Shown one piece after another: positions 26,358 to 35,276 of a stretch of 64,000 nucleotides of DNA. Location of the stretch: assembly GCA_964494625.1 (NCBI GenBank), contig CAZBRT010000001.1:372001-436000 (forward strand). The letters are read 5' to 3'. Numbering within the stretch: position 1 is the stretch's first letter; every line of letters begins with the position of its first letter. The stretch comes from UBA2784 sp964494625. Lineage in GTDB: Bacteria; Pseudomonadota; Alphaproteobacteria; Micropepsales; Micropepsaceae. Under the pieces are notes generated by a model. It searched no databases. It worked only from the letters and a program-made list of their open reading frames with translations, and was not told the DNA's origin. The position numbers and the translations under genes were made by a program.

Positions 26358-26786
26358 ATGCGCCGCAAATCCGGAGCCCGTTCCGCAACCGGCCCTGCCG
26401 GACCCTCACAACGCCAATTGCGCGTGGCGGAGGAAATCCGCCGCACCATGGTCGAGATCCTGGCGCGCGCGCATTTCCGCGATCCTGACCTGGTGAGCGC
26501 GACCGTCACCATTTCGGGCGCCCGCATCAGCCCGGACCTCAAGAACGTGACGATCTATGCGACGCCCCTGGGCGGCAAGCGCGAGGAAGAAATCATCGCC
26601 GCCCTGAACCGCAGCCGCGCCTATCTGCGCGGCGAACTCGCGCGTTCGATCAGCATCCGCCACATTCCCGAATTGCGCTTCGAACTTGATCGCTCGTTTG
26701 CCGAGGCGGACCACATCGAGCGCCTGCTCAAGTCACGCGCGGTCAGGCGTGACATTGCCGGCGATGACGACGCCAGCGGCGGCTGA
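26358..26786 (+). CDS. rbfA: 30S ribosome-binding factor RbfA
   Basis: 142 aa. RbfA is a cold-shock-linked 30S assembly factor with a KH-like fold. Conserved parts: RQLRVAEEIRRTMVEIL, the strand-turn SPDLKNVTIYATPLGG, and the C-terminal RHIPELRFELDRSFAEADHIERLL (two blocks). The ATG at 26358 has GAGGGA upstream; an in-frame upstream start would overlap the sulfotransferase. The first ~20 residues are basic and disordered-looking. truB follows after 9 bp. Confidence 0.95.
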   Translation: MRRKSGARSATGPAGPSQRQLRVAEEIRRTMVEILARAHFRDPDLVSATVTISGARISPDLKNVTIYATPLGGKREEEIIAALNRSRAYLRGELARSISIRHIPELRFELDRSFAEADHIERLLKSRAVRRDIAGDDDASGG

Positions 26787-26795
26787 TCCTTTTCC

Positions 26796-27740
26796 ATGGG
26801 CAAACGCAAGAAGGGTGACCGCGTCCATGGCTGGGTCGTACTGGACAAGCCGGCGGGCATGACATCGACGCAGGCCGTCTCGGCCGTGCGGCGTGTCTTC
26901 AATGCCCAGAAGGCGGGGCATGCAGGCACGCTTGATCCGCTTGCCACCGGCGTCCTTGCGATCGCGCTCGGGGAAGCGACCAAGACCGTCCCTTACGCGG
27001 TTGACGCGCTCAAGACCTATCGCTTCACGGTGCGCTTTGGCGAAGCAACCTCAACCGATGACACCGAAGGCGCCGTCACCGCGCGATCCGGCATCAGGCC
27101 GACGCGCGAGGCGATCCTTGCTGCGCTGCCCGGCTTCATCGGCGACATCATGCAGACGCCTCCCGCATTCTCGGCAATCAAGGTCGATGGCGAGCGCGCC
27201 TATGATCTCGCGCGCGAGGGCGCCGAGGTGAAACTTGAGCCGCGGGCGGCCTTTATTGGCAGGATCAGCCTTTGCGAGCAGCCGGATGACGACCATGCGG
27301 CTTTCGAGATGGTCACGGGCAAGGGCGTCTATGTAAGGGCCTTCGCGCGGGATTTGGCTTTGAAATTAGGGACTTATGGCCATGTCACGGCGCTCCGGCG
27401 CACCCAGGCGGCAGGATTCGACGAGCGGGATGCGATTTTGCTCGACCGGCTCCAGGGATTTGGACATATTCCCGGCGCTTTCGCGCACCTGCTTCCCGTC
27501 GAGACCGCGCTGGACGACATCCCGGCTCTGGCCGTGACGGATGCAGAAGCCTTCCGCCTGCGTGGCGGGATGGCGGTGATGGTGCGCGGGGGGACCTTTG
27601 CCGCAGCCCGGCAGCTGATGGAAACAGCGGGTGACGAAACACCCGCCGTATTCATCCGCACATTGCGGGGCGAGGCGGTGGCGATTGCCCGGCTTGAAGC
27701 CGGCATGATCCATCCGGTCCGCGTTTTCACCTTTTCATGA
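26796..27740 (+). CDS. truB: tRNA pseudouridine(55) synthase TruB
   Basis: 314 aa. TruB makes pseudouridine 55 in the T loop of tRNAs. The catalytic aspartate is D47 in HAGTLDPLATG; the motifs LDKPAGMTS and YRFTVRFGEATSTDD and the RNA-binding PPAFSAIKVDGERAYDLAR follow, with a PUA-like C-terminal domain. Length is normal. Only 12 bp separate it from rpsO, so both are probably one transcript. Confidence 0.96.
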   Translation: MGKRKKGDRVHGWVVLDKPAGMTSTQAVSAVRRVFNAQKAGHAGTLDPLATGVLAIALGEATKTVPYAVDALKTYRFTVRFGEATSTDDTEGAVTARSGIRPTREAILAALPGFIGDIMQTPPAFSAIKVDGERAYDLAREGAEVKLEPRAAFIGRISLCEQPDDDHAAFEMVTGKGVYVRAFARDLALKLGTYGHVTALRRTQAAGFDERDAILLDRLQGFGHIPGAFAHLLPVETALDDIPALAVTDAEAFRLRGGMAVMVRGGTFAAARQLMETAGDETPAVFIRTLRGEAVAIARLEAGMIHPVRVFTFS

Positions 27741-27752
27741 CAGGAGACCCCG

Positions 27753-28022
27753 ATGTCGATCAGTGCCGAACGCAAGACCAGCGTCATCAAGAGCTTTGCC
27801 CGCAAGGCCGAGGACACGGGTTCGCCCGAAGTCCAGATTGCGGTCATCTCGGAGCGCATCACGAACCTGACCGACCACTTCAAGGCCCATGTGAAGGACA
27901 ACCATTCACGCCGCGGCCTGATCAAGCTCGTGTCGCACCGCCGCCAGCTTCTCGACTATCTCAAGGGCGTCGATGTCTCGCGCTATGAGGCGATCGTTGC
28001 CAAGCTCAATCTGCGCCGCTGA
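27753..28022 (+). CDS. rpsO: 30S ribosomal protein S15
   Basis: 89 aa, exactly the usual length. S15 binds 16S rRNA early in assembly of the platform. The signature block LTDHFKAHVKDNHSRRGL and the C-terminal RRQLLDYLKGVD are present. AGGAG precedes the ATG in the 12-bp gap from truB. In E. coli S15 represses its own mRNA through a 5' structure; the short leader here leaves little room for that except within truB. Confidence 0.97.
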   Translation: MSISAERKTSVIKSFARKAEDTGSPEVQIAVISERITNLTDHFKAHVKDNHSRRGLIKLVSHRRQLLDYLKGVDVSRYEAIVAKLNLRR

Positions 28023-28071
28023 CACGCTGGCCCGAGAACCAACACAGGTGGACGTGCCCGCCATGCCTGAA

Positions 28072-28102
28072 CCCCGCCGGCGAAAAGCACCGGGCGGGGC
28101 TT
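28072..28102 (+). terminator. hairpin after rpsO (possible terminator/attenuator)
   Basis: CCCCGCC at 28072-28078 pairs with GGCGGGG at 28093-28099, followed by CTTTGG, 50 bp after the rpsO stop. The T run is short, so it may only partly stop transcription and may instead protect the rpsO 3' end, as known for rpsO–pnp in other bacteria. The remaining ~150 bp before pnp show no gene. Confidence 0.5.
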
Positions 28103-28250
28103 TGGCGTATTTGGCCACTCACCGATTCAATACACGCATCTACCACGCAACCCGGCATGTGCCCGGACGTGCAACAAGTTTCATCGCAGAATGACTGCAT
28201 GAATGGCCGCAGCAATCCGGCTTCGCGGCGATACAAAAGGACGAATGAAC

Positions 28251-30401
28251 ATGTTTGAGATCCACAAGCAGGAAGTCATGTGGGGCGGGCGCAAGCTGAC
28301 GCTGGAAACCGGGCGCATCGCGCGCCAGGCCGACGGCGCTGTGCTGGCCACCTATGGCGATACCGCCGTGCTTGCGACCGTTGTCGCCGCCCGCAGCCCG
28401 AAGGCCGGGATCGACTTCTTCCCCCTGACCGTCAACTACACCGAAAAGACCTACGCCGCCGGCAAGATTCCCGGCGGCTTTTTCAAGCGCGAAGGCCGCC
28501 CCACCGAGCGCGAGACCCTGGTTTCGCGCCTCATCGACCGGCCGATCCGGCCGCTCTTTGTCGAGGGCTTCTACAACGAGACGCAGGTCATCACGATGGT
28601 CGTGAGCCACGACCTTGAAAACGATCCCGACATCGTGGCGATGGTTGCAGCTTCCGCCGCGCTGACCATTTCCGGCGTGCCCTTCATGGGCCCGATCGCA
28701 GGCGCGCGCGTCGGCCTGATCGACGGCGAATACCGCCTCAACCCCTATATGGAAGACATGGCGAAGAGCGACCTCGACCTCGTGGTCGCGGGAACGGCAA
28801 GCGCCGTCCTGATGGTTGAATCGGAAGCCAAGGAGCTTTCCGAGGAAGTCATGCTGGGCGCCGTGATGTTCGGCCAGCGCGGGATGAAGCCGGTGATCGA
28901 CGCCATCATCCGCCTTGCTGAAGCGGCTGCCAAAGAGCCGCGCGACGTGAAGCTGGACGACACATCCGCCCTTGCCCGCGACATGCGCACCATGGTGGAG
29001 GCCGATCTGCGTGGCGCCTATGCCACGCTGAAGAAGCAGGAGCGCCACGAGAAGATCAGCGCCGCCAAGGACAAGGCCTTTGCAGCATTTGGGGCTGCAT
29101 TCGGTGGCGAGGGCGAAGGCAAGCCTTCCGCCCAGACGCTCGGCAAGACCTTCAAGAAGATCGAAGCCGACATCGTGCGCAGCGCGATCATCGACACCAA
29201 GCGCCGCATTGACGGCCGTGACCTTGAGACCGTGCGTCCCATCGTTGCGGAAGTCGGCGTCCTTGCCCGCACGCATGGCTCTGCCCTGTTCACGCGCGGC
29301 GAAACGCAGGCGCTTGTGGTCACGACACTGGGTACCGGCGATGACGAGCAGATGATCGACGCGCTGGAAGGCAAGTATGACGAGCGCTTCATGCTGCACT
29401 ACAACTTCCCTCCCTACTCAGTGGGTGAAGTCGGTCGTACGGGCTTTACCGGAAGGCGCGAAGTTGGTCACGGCAAGCTTGCCTGGCGCGCGATGCGTCC
29501 GCTTCTGCCGTCCAAGGAAAAGTTCCCCTACACGATCCGCATCGTTTCCGAGATCACGGAATCGAACGGTTCATCGTCCATGGCCTCCGTGTGCGGTGCA
29601 TCGCTTTCGATGATGGATGCGGGCGTGCCGCTGACGCGCCCCGTCGCCGGCATCGCCATGGGCCTCATCAAGGAAGGCGAGCGCTTTGCCGTGCTCTCCG
29701 ACATCCTGGGTGACGAGGACCATCTGGGCGATATGGACTTCAAGGTGGCGGGCACCTCGAAGGGTGTCACCTCGCTGCAGATGGATATCAAGATCACCGG
29801 CATCACCGAGGAGATCATGAAGGTCGCGCTGCATCAGGCGGCGGGCGGGCGTGCCCACATCCTGGGCGAAATGGCCAAGGCCCTCGACACCGCGCGCAGC
29901 GAACTGGGTGCCACCGCCCCGCGCATCGAAGTGATGAAGATCCCGACCGACAAGATCCGCGAAGTGATCGGTTCGGGCGGCAAGGTCATCCGCGAGATCG
30001 TGGAAAAGACCGGCGCCAAGATCGACATCGAGGATGACGGCACGATCAAGATCGCCTCGCCCGACGCCGAGTCGATCAAGGCGGCCTTCAAGTGGATCCA
30101 CGGTATCGTTGCCGAGCCGGAAGTGGGCGAAATCTACGAAGGCAAGGTCGTCAAGATCATGGACTTCGGCGCCTTCGTGAACTTCTTCGGCAGCCGCGAC
30201 GGGCTTGTCCACATCTCGCAGCTTTCCTCCAAGCGCGTCGCCAAGGTGGGCGATGTCGTGAAGGAAGGCGACATGGTGAAGGTGAAGCTTCTTGGCGTTG
30301 ATGACCGCGGCAAGGTCCGCCTGTCGATGAAGATCGTCGATCAGGTGACCGGCAAGGAAATCAAGGAAGAAGCGGGCGAAGGCGAAACCGCCGCGCAGTA
30401 A
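28251..30401 (+). CDS. pnp: polyribonucleotide nucleotidyltransferase (PNPase)
   Basis: 716 aa. PNPase degrades RNA 3'-to-5' by phosphorolysis and is a core degradosome enzyme. Two RNase PH domains flank a helical linker (for example FFPLTVNYTEKTYAAGKIPGG read in part; SSSMASVCGASLSMMDAG in the second), then a KH domain (IREVIGSGGKVIREIVEKTGA) and an S1 domain (GEIYEGKVVKIMDFGAFVNF). Two close ATGs compete: 28245 is 3 nt after AAAAGGA, 28251 is 9 nt after it; the second gives the family-like MFEIHKQEV and is chosen. The C-terminal tail is acidic. Confidence 0.96.
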   Translation: MFEIHKQEVMWGGRKLTLETGRIARQADGAVLATYGDTAVLATVVAARSPKAGIDFFPLTVNYTEKTYAAGKIPGGFFKREGRPTERETLVSRLIDRPIRPLFVEGFYNETQVITMVVSHDLENDPDIVAMVAASAALTISGVPFMGPIAGARVGLIDGEYRLNPYMEDMAKSDLDLVVAGTASAVLMVESEAKELSEEVMLGAVMFGQRGMKPVIDAIIRLAEAAAKEPRDVKLDDTSALARDMRTMVEADLRGAYATLKKQERHEKISAAKDKAFAAFGAAFGGEGEGKPSAQTLGKTFKKIEADIVRSAIIDTKRRIDGRDLETVRPIVAEVGVLARTHGSALFTRGETQALVVTTLGTGDDEQMIDALEGKYDERFMLHYNFPPYSVGEVGRTGFTGRREVGHGKLAWRAMRPLLPSKEKFPYTIRIVSEITESNGSSSMASVCGASLSMMDAGVPLTRPVAGIAMGLIKEGERFAVLSDILGDEDHLGDMDFKVAGTSKGVTSLQMDIKITGITEEIMKVALHQAAGGRAHILGEMAKALDTARSELGATAPRIEVMKIPTDKIREVIGSGGKVIREIVEKTGAKIDIEDDGTIKIASPDAESIKAAFKWIHGIVAEPEVGEIYEGKVVKIMDFGAFVNFFGSRDGLVHISQLSSKRVAKVGDVVKEGDMVKVKLLGVDDRGKVRLSMKIVDQVTGKEIKEEAGEGETAAQ

Positions 30402-30420
30402 GACAATCCGACAGTACGGG

Positions 30421-30457
30421 GGCGCGTAGCAGGAAACTGCTGCGCGCCTTCACTTTT
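30421..30457 (+). terminator. intrinsic terminator after pnp
   Basis: GGCGCGTAGCAG and CTGCTGCGCGCC (30421-30432 and 30437-30448) pair over 12 bp with one G·T and a GAAA tetraloop, followed by TTCACTTTTG. It lies 19 bp after the pnp stop and ends the long rimP-to-pnp operon. The GST gene converges from the other side. Confidence 0.8.
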
Positions 30458-30528
30458 GTGCGCCCTGACGCCGATGTGTTGTTCGACCCGCGCTTCGTGT
30501 GAGCGAAGTGGCAAGTTCTCCTACTGCC

Positions 30529-31167
30529 TCACGCCTTGCCGAAATGGCGCTGCCAGATGGATGCGATTTTCGGGCGCGCGGCAATTGCCAAGGCCAGCGT
30601 CTCAAGACGCGGCAGGTTTTCGGTGCGCCATTCCTTGCCCACCGTCCAGCGCGAGAGATTGGCCGCATAGACATCGAGCGCCGAGAACCGCTCGCCCAGA
30701 AGCCACGGGCTGAAGGCAAGCGACGCTTCCACGATCAGCCAGAATTTGCGTGCCGCCTCGCGCGCGGCATTGCGCACACCCTCCACGCCGGCGGGATCCG
30801 TGGTGAAGCGCTCGGGATAGTCATAGCGCCCGGTCGCCTCGTAGCAATTGTTCGAGATGAACATCAGCCAGCGATAGAACGTGTTTCGTTCGCGCGTTCC
30901 GGGCGGGGGCAGGAATTGTGCTGCGGGAAAGGCTTCCGCGATGGCGAGGACGATGGCAGCGGACTCGGTCACGATCCCGCCATCGGGCATTACCAGGGTT
31001 GGCACGCGGCGGATGGGATTGAGTTTTTCCTCCAGCGCCGTTTCTTCGCCAGGCCCGGCAAGCGTCACACGGGCGATCTTCACCTTGGCGCCTGCTTCCG
31101 CCAGCAGCGCCTCGGGCGTGAAACTGCCGGAGCCGTTTTCGCTGTAGAGCGTGAAATTGCCGGGCAT
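30529..31167 (-). CDS. glutathione S-transferase family protein
   Basis: 212 aa from ATG. The thioredoxin-fold N-terminus (FTLYSENGSGSFTPEALLAEAG) and NPIRRVPTLVMPDGGIVTESAAI hold the cis-Pro and the glutathione-binding E-S pair; a helical C-terminal domain follows with LLGERFSALDVYAANLSRW, the N-capping motif of GSTs. The substrate is unknown. AAAGGG lies upstream of the ATG at 31167. It shares the strand with the DUF4893-like gene and the fab genes, 12 bp downstream of the former. Confidence 0.88.
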   Translation of the reverse strand: MPGNFTLYSENGSGSFTPEALLAEAGAKVKIARVTLAGPGEETALEEKLNPIRRVPTLVMPDGGIVTESAAIVLAIAEAFPAAQFLPPPGTRERNTFYRWLMFISNNCYEATGRYDYPERFTTDPAGVEGVRNAAREAARKFWLIVEASLAFSPWLLGERFSALDVYAANLSRWTVGKEWRTENLPRLETLALAIAARPKIASIWQRHFGKA

Positions 31168-31179
31168 CAATGACCCTTT

Positions 31180-31794
31180 CTAGGGTGCGCGCTTCATCTC
31201 GATGATGTCGAATGTCGACTCAAGGGCCGGAAACGGAAAGCCCATGCGCAGGCGCCCATCGGCCAGGCGGCTGACAATGGCGACCTGGTTGGTCGGCGCC
31301 ATATCCGACCCCAGATGATCGCCGCGGCCACCATAGTTTCCCGGCGGCTCGTCGGCCACATAGCCGGAGGCGAGGAGCACAAAGCCGTTGCCGTCGGCAT
31401 ACATATGCCCGCGCAGGCGCTGGGATCCCGTCAGCTTCTCAAAGAAGAGCTCGCCCGACACGATCGAAATGCGGCAGTTGAACCAGCCATAGACCACGAT
31501 CGGCGAAATGCCGCCGACCTTGATGATGCGGCATTTCCAGTTGCCGGTGACCGGCGGACCATCAAGGCCGACGGGCGCATCCATGAGGCCGTCGGCGATG
31601 GCAATATCGGCGGCGTCACCGCCCTCGGCCTCGCGGCGGGCGAGCGTCCAGCTTTCGGTGAAACGCTCCAGACGCGACACATCGGGCGGCGCAGCGATCT
31701 CGCGCCAGTCAGCCGCGGCAACGGAAGTGATCGCCACACCCATCGAAGTCAGGGCAAGGACAGCTGACGCCAGAATATTTGTGATGCGCCGCAT
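31180..31794 (-). CDS. exported DUF4893-like protein
   Basis: 204 aa. A signal peptide is clear (hydrophobic ILASAVLALTSMGVAITSV, likely cut after VAA). The mature part has GNWKCRIIKVGG and YGWFNCRISIV, a pair of Cys that could form a disulfide, and KLTGSQRLRGHMYADG, the pattern I associate with DUF4893. The function is unknown. It starts 3 bp after the fabI stop, so it is probably co-transcribed with fabA–fabB–fabI, which hints at a periplasmic or envelope role without proof. Confidence 0.75.
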   Translation of the reverse strand: MRRITNILASAVLALTSMGVAITSVAAADWREIAAPPDVSRLERFTESWTLARREAEGGDAADIAIADGLMDAPVGLDGPPVTGNWKCRIIKVGGISPIVVYGWFNCRISIVSGELFFEKLTGSQRLRGHMYADGNGFVLLASGYVADEPPGNYGGRGDHLGSDMAPTNQVAIVSRLADGRLRMGFPFPALESTFDIIEMKRAP

Positions 31795-31797
31795 GGG

Positions 31798-32637
31798 CTA
31801 TTCCTTCTCGGCATCCATCGCGGCCAGATCGGCAACTGCCGGCAGCCCAATGATGTTGTAACCCGCATCAACATAGTGGATCTCGCCCGTCACACCCGAT
31901 GACAGGGGGCTCACGAGATAAAGTCCCGCCTTGCCGACATCATCAAGATCAATCGTGCGCTTGAGCGGCGCATGATGACGGTTCCATTTGAACATCAGGC
32001 GGCCATCGGCAATGGCCGAACTTGCCAGCGTACGCATCGGTCCCGCTGACAACCCGTTCACCCGCAGGCCGTCGCGCCCGAGATCGGCGGCGATGTAGCG
32101 CACGCTCGCTTCCAGCGCCGCCTTGGCGACACCCATCACGTTGTAGTTGGGGATGACTTTTGCCGCACCCAGATAGGTCAGGGTCAGAAGCGCGCCGCCC
32201 GGGTTCATCATCGGCGATGCGCGCCGTGCTATGTCGGTGAAGGAGAAGCACGAAATGTCGAGCGCCCGGGCAAAGTTTGCGCGTGTCGTCTCGACATAGC
32301 GGCCCTTCAGCTCGCTCTTGTCGGCGTAGGCGATGGCATGGACGAGAAAGTCGAAGCGGCCCCACAATTTCGCGACGCTTTCAAAAAGCGCGTCCAGCGA
32401 GGCTGCATCTTCCACGTCAGCCGGCAGGACGAGTTTTGCACCCACACTGTCGGCCAGCGGCTGCACGCGGCGCTTGAGGCTTTCGCCCATATAGGTGAAG
32501 GCCAGTTCCGCGCCCTGGGCTGCTGCGGCGCGCGCAATGCCCCAGGCAATCGAATGATCGTTTGCCACGCCCATGATCAGGCCGCGACGGCCCTTCATCA
32601 GGTTGCCGTCCTGCGCCATCAAGGTTCCCGGGGTCAT
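31798..32637 (-). CDS. fabI: enoyl-[acyl-carrier-protein] reductase (NADH) FabI
   Basis: 279 aa. FabI completes each elongation round by reducing the enoyl-ACP. It is an SDR with the FabI-type site: N-terminal RRGLIMGVANDHSIAWGIA, Tyr155 in LTYLGAAK, and catalytic Tyr165 and Lys172 in NYNVMGVAK with the six-residue spacing of the family. The start at 32637 is one base after the fabB stop; an internal ATG at 32619 (after GGGAA) is an alternative and would give 273 aa. The fabA–fabB–fabI order beside irr is typical of alphaproteobacteria. Confidence 0.95.
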   Translation of the reverse strand: MTPGTLMAQDGNLMKGRRGLIMGVANDHSIAWGIARAAAAQGAELAFTYMGESLKRRVQPLADSVGAKLVLPADVEDAASLDALFESVAKLWGRFDFLVHAIAYADKSELKGRYVETTRANFARALDISCFSFTDIARRASPMMNPGGALLTLTYLGAAKVIPNYNVMGVAKAALEASVRYIAADLGRDGLRVNGLSAGPMRTLASSAIADGRLMFKWNRHHAPLKRTIDLDDVGKAGLYLVSPLSSGVTGEIHYVDAGYNIIGLPAVADLAAMDAEKE

Positions 32638-32638
32638 G

Positions 32639-33865
32639 TCAGGCCGTATAACGCTGGAAGACAAGGGTTGCGTTGGTGCCGCCAAATCCGAAGCTGTTGG
32701 AGAGCACACGCTCGAGTCTGGCGTTGTCGATGCGCTTGCGCGCAACCGGCGTGCCGTCAAAGAGCGGATCAAGCTCCTCGATATTGGCGCTCTCGCAGAT
32801 GAAGCCGTTCTGCATCATCAGAAGCGAATAGACCGCCTCGTGCACGCCCGCCGCACCCAGCGCATGGCCGGTCAGCGATTTGGTCGAACTGAAGACGGGC
32901 ATCTTGTCGCCGAACACTTCGCGCAGCGCGCCCACTTCCGCCTCATCGCCCACCGGTGTCGAGGTGCCGTGGGTGTTCACGTAGTCGATCGAACCCTTCA
33001 CGCCTTCAAGCGCGATCCGCATGCAGCGCGCGGCACCCTCGCCTGAGGGCGCCACCATGTCGTGGCCATCGGAGGTGGCGCCATAGCCCACCAATTCGCC
33101 ATAGATTTTCGCGCCGCGGGCTTTGGCGTGCCCGAGCTCTTCCATCACGAGGATGCCGCCGCCGCCTGAAATCACGAAGCCGTCGCGGTTCTTGTCATAG
33201 GCGCGCGAGGCCTTTTGCGGGCGGTCATTGTATTTCGAGCTCATCGCGCCCATGCCGTCGAAAAGGACGGACAGCGTCCAGTCCACTTCCTCGCCGCCAC
33301 CGGCAAACACGATGTCCTGCTTGCCCCACTGGATCAGCTCTGCCGCATTGCCGATGCAATGGGCGCTGGTCGCGCAGGCCGAGCTGATTGAATAATTGTA
33401 GCCCTTGATCTTGTACCAGGTCGAGAGATTGGCCGAGCAGCAAGATGCCATCGCCTTCGGCACAACGAAGGGGCCTACTTTCTTGGGACCCTTGACCGGC
33501 TCCGAGCGGGCTGTATCTGCTGCCACAACCATGGCCGATGTCGACGCGCCACCCGATCCCACGATCAGGCCGGTGCGCGGATTGATGACATCCTTTTCCT
33601 CAAGGCCTGAATCCCGGATCGCCTGCTCCATCGCCAGCCAGGCATAGGACGCGCCCGGACCCATGAAGCGCCGCGCACGCCGGTCAACGACCGCATCAAG
33701 GTCGATCTTGATGGCGCCTTCGACCTGGCTCTTGAAGCCCATCTTCGCATAGACCTCGGCAGGGCCGATGCCGGAACGGGCCTCACGCAGGGACGATACG
33801 ACTTCCTGCGCATTGTTGCCGATCGAGCTCACAATACCCATGCCGGTGACAACGACTCGTCTCAT
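32639..33865 (-). CDS. fabB: beta-ketoacyl-ACP synthase I FabB
   Basis: 408 aa. FabB elongates the cis-3-decenoyl-ACP made by FabA and is required for unsaturated fatty acids. The nucleophile is C164 in SISSACATSAH; the two histidines are in NTHGTSTPVGD and KSLTGHALGAAG; the end SNSFGFGGTNATLVF is conserved. The start MRRVVVTGMGIVSSIG is canonical. It lies 55 bp after fabA and 1 bp before fabI. Confidence 0.96.
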   Translation of the reverse strand: MRRVVVTGMGIVSSIGNNAQEVVSSLREARSGIGPAEVYAKMGFKSQVEGAIKIDLDAVVDRRARRFMGPGASYAWLAMEQAIRDSGLEEKDVINPRTGLIVGSGGASTSAMVVAADTARSEPVKGPKKVGPFVVPKAMASCCSANLSTWYKIKGYNYSISSACATSAHCIGNAAELIQWGKQDIVFAGGGEEVDWTLSVLFDGMGAMSSKYNDRPQKASRAYDKNRDGFVISGGGGILVMEELGHAKARGAKIYGELVGYGATSDGHDMVAPSGEGAARCMRIALEGVKGSIDYVNTHGTSTPVGDEAEVGALREVFGDKMPVFSSTKSLTGHALGAAGVHEAVYSLLMMQNGFICESANIEELDPLFDGTPVARKRIDNARLERVLSNSFGFGGTNATLVFQRYTA

Positions 33866-33920
33866 CGGTTCCTCGCTGTTGAATGATGCTCAAGCGCCGG
33901 GAATTGGGGGCCGTGCGGCC

Positions 33921-34508
33921 TCAGGCCGGCATGGCGTCCGGCTGGAAGAGGCCGACGCGCAGATCCTTCGCCTCGTAGATCGTCTTGCCGTCAACCTTCA
34001 TGATGCCGTCGCCAATGCCCATCACCAGCTTGCGTATGATGACGCGCTTCAGATTGATGATGTACTGGACCTTTTTGGCACCTGGCAGGACCTGGCCGGT
34101 AAACTTCACTTCGCCGACGCCGAGTGCGCGGCCACGGCCGGGTGCACCCATCCAGCCCAGGAAGAAGCCGACAAGCTGCCACATCGCATCCAGGCCAAGG
34201 CAGCCGGGCATCACCGGATCGCCTTCAAAGTGGCAACGGAAGAACCAGAGGTCGGGATTGATGTCGAGTTCTGCCTCGACCATCCCTTTCCCGTGTTCGC
34301 CATCAAGGTCATTGATGTGGGTGATGCGATCGAACATCAGCATCGGCGGCAAAGGCAGGCGGGCATTGCCCACACCGAACATCTTGCCCTTGGCGCATTC
34401 GATCAGGCTGTGAAAGTCAAAGCTCGACCGGCGCTTGACCGCTGCCGCGTCATGCGGTGCAGCGAGGGGGGCGGGGCTTACATCCTTGTCCATGGTGGTG
34501 TTGCTCAT
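33921..34508 (-). CDS. fabA: 3-hydroxydecanoyl-ACP dehydratase/isomerase FabA
   Basis: 195 aa. FabA dehydrates 3-hydroxydecanoyl-ACP and isomerises trans-2 to cis-3-decenoyl-ACP, the branch point of anaerobic-type unsaturated fatty acid synthesis. Catalytic H93 (FRCHFEGDPVMPGC) and D107 (LGLDAMWQL) have the 14-residue spacing of E. coli H70/D84. About 23 residues precede the usual start region, so a downstream start is possible (M6), but none lies closer to the domain. It is divergent from irr. Confidence 0.95.
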   Translation of the reverse strand: MSNTTMDKDVSPAPLAAPHDAAAVKRRSSFDFHSLIECAKGKMFGVGNARLPLPPMLMFDRITHINDLDGEHGKGMVEAELDINPDLWFFRCHFEGDPVMPGCLGLDAMWQLVGFFLGWMGAPGRGRALGVGEVKFTGQVLPGAKKVQYIINLKRVIIRKLVMGIGDGIMKVDGKTIYEAKDLRVGLFQPDAMPA

Positions 34509-34700
34509 TTGGGGCTTCCGGGGGAAGCGGGGCGGACGTGCCGCACCGGGCCGATTTCCGGCCTTTGCGAAACGCAGTCATGATTCAAGACATAGCGCAG
34601 AAACAGGCGCTTTACACCCCTCTCCAACCCCTTATCGGAAAGGTGATTTCCGGGGCAATGGGCGATCAGGCCATTTTCCCGACCGTCTTTTTCGGCTTAT
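34509..34700. other. divergent fabA–irr control region
   Basis: 192 bp that must hold promoters for both the fab operon and irr. I could not find a clear iron control element or a firm -35/-10 pair; TTATAT at about 34697 is too close to the irr start to serve as its -10 for the chosen ATG. Confidence 0.35.
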
Positions 34701-35189
34701 ATGAGACTAATGAGCACAAGCACGAAACCCGCCGCAAGACCCGGCCTTAGGCCCTCCCGGCCTTATGCCGTGCTTGCAGGCCGTCTTACCGTTGCGGGCT
34801 TGAGGCCCACAAGGCAGCGGCTTGCACTGGCCCGGCTGCTCTTTGCTGCCGGCGACCGCCATGTGACCGCCGAGATGCTGCACGACGAAACGCGGCAAGC
34901 GGGCCAGACCATGTCGCTGGCAACGGTCTATAACGCGCTCAACCAGTTCACAGCGGCGGGGCTTCTGCGCACGCTTTCGCTTGATGGCACAACGATATTC
35001 GACACCAACCTTGCGCCGCACCAGCACATGCTGGACACGGAAAAGGGCGTCCTCTGCGACCTTGAGCCCGACGCGGTCGTGATCGCGGGCACCCCGAAAT
35101 TGCCCATCGGGTTCGACATCGAAAGGGTCGATGTGATTGTCCGGGCAAGGCCGCGCAAAGGCGCCTTCCGGACACGTGGCAAAACTTGA
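34701..35189 (+). CDS. irr: iron response regulator Irr (Fur family)
   Basis: 162 aa. Irr is the heme-sensing Fur-family regulator of alphaproteobacteria: under iron limitation it represses iron-storage and heme genes and activates uptake. The DNA-binding part has RLTVAGLRPTRQRLALARLLF and GQTMSLATVYNALNQFTAAGLL. The likely heme/metal site is HQH in LAPHQHMLDTEKG; the third His common in rhizobial Irr is Gln here. Its position divergent from fabA–fabB–fabI is the classic irr location. ATG 34701 or 34710 are both possible starts. Confidence 0.92.
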   Translation: MRLMSTSTKPAARPGLRPSRPYAVLAGRLTVAGLRPTRQRLALARLLFAAGDRHVTAEMLHDETRQAGQTMSLATVYNALNQFTAAGLLRTLSLDGTTIFDTNLAPHQHMLDTEKGVLCDLEPDAVVIAGTPKLPIGFDIERVDVIVRARPRKGAFRTRGKT

Positions 35190-35276
35190 AATGATTCCAG
35201 ACTTTGCGCCAAGTGATTGACAAGGTGTCGCTTCACGCTAGCATCCGCCCCTGTTCCTGATGCGGGAGGATGATCC

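Noticed and set aside
28140..29399. 419-codon minus-strand frame over pnp
   Set aside because: Mirror frame of pnp with no recognisable domain or ribosome binding site.
34509..35276. Iron control element (ICE) near irr and rubrerythrin
   Set aside because: No TTTAGAA-like inverted repeat was found in the fabA–irr gap or before the rubrerythrin gene. Control by Irr is therefore only inferred from position.
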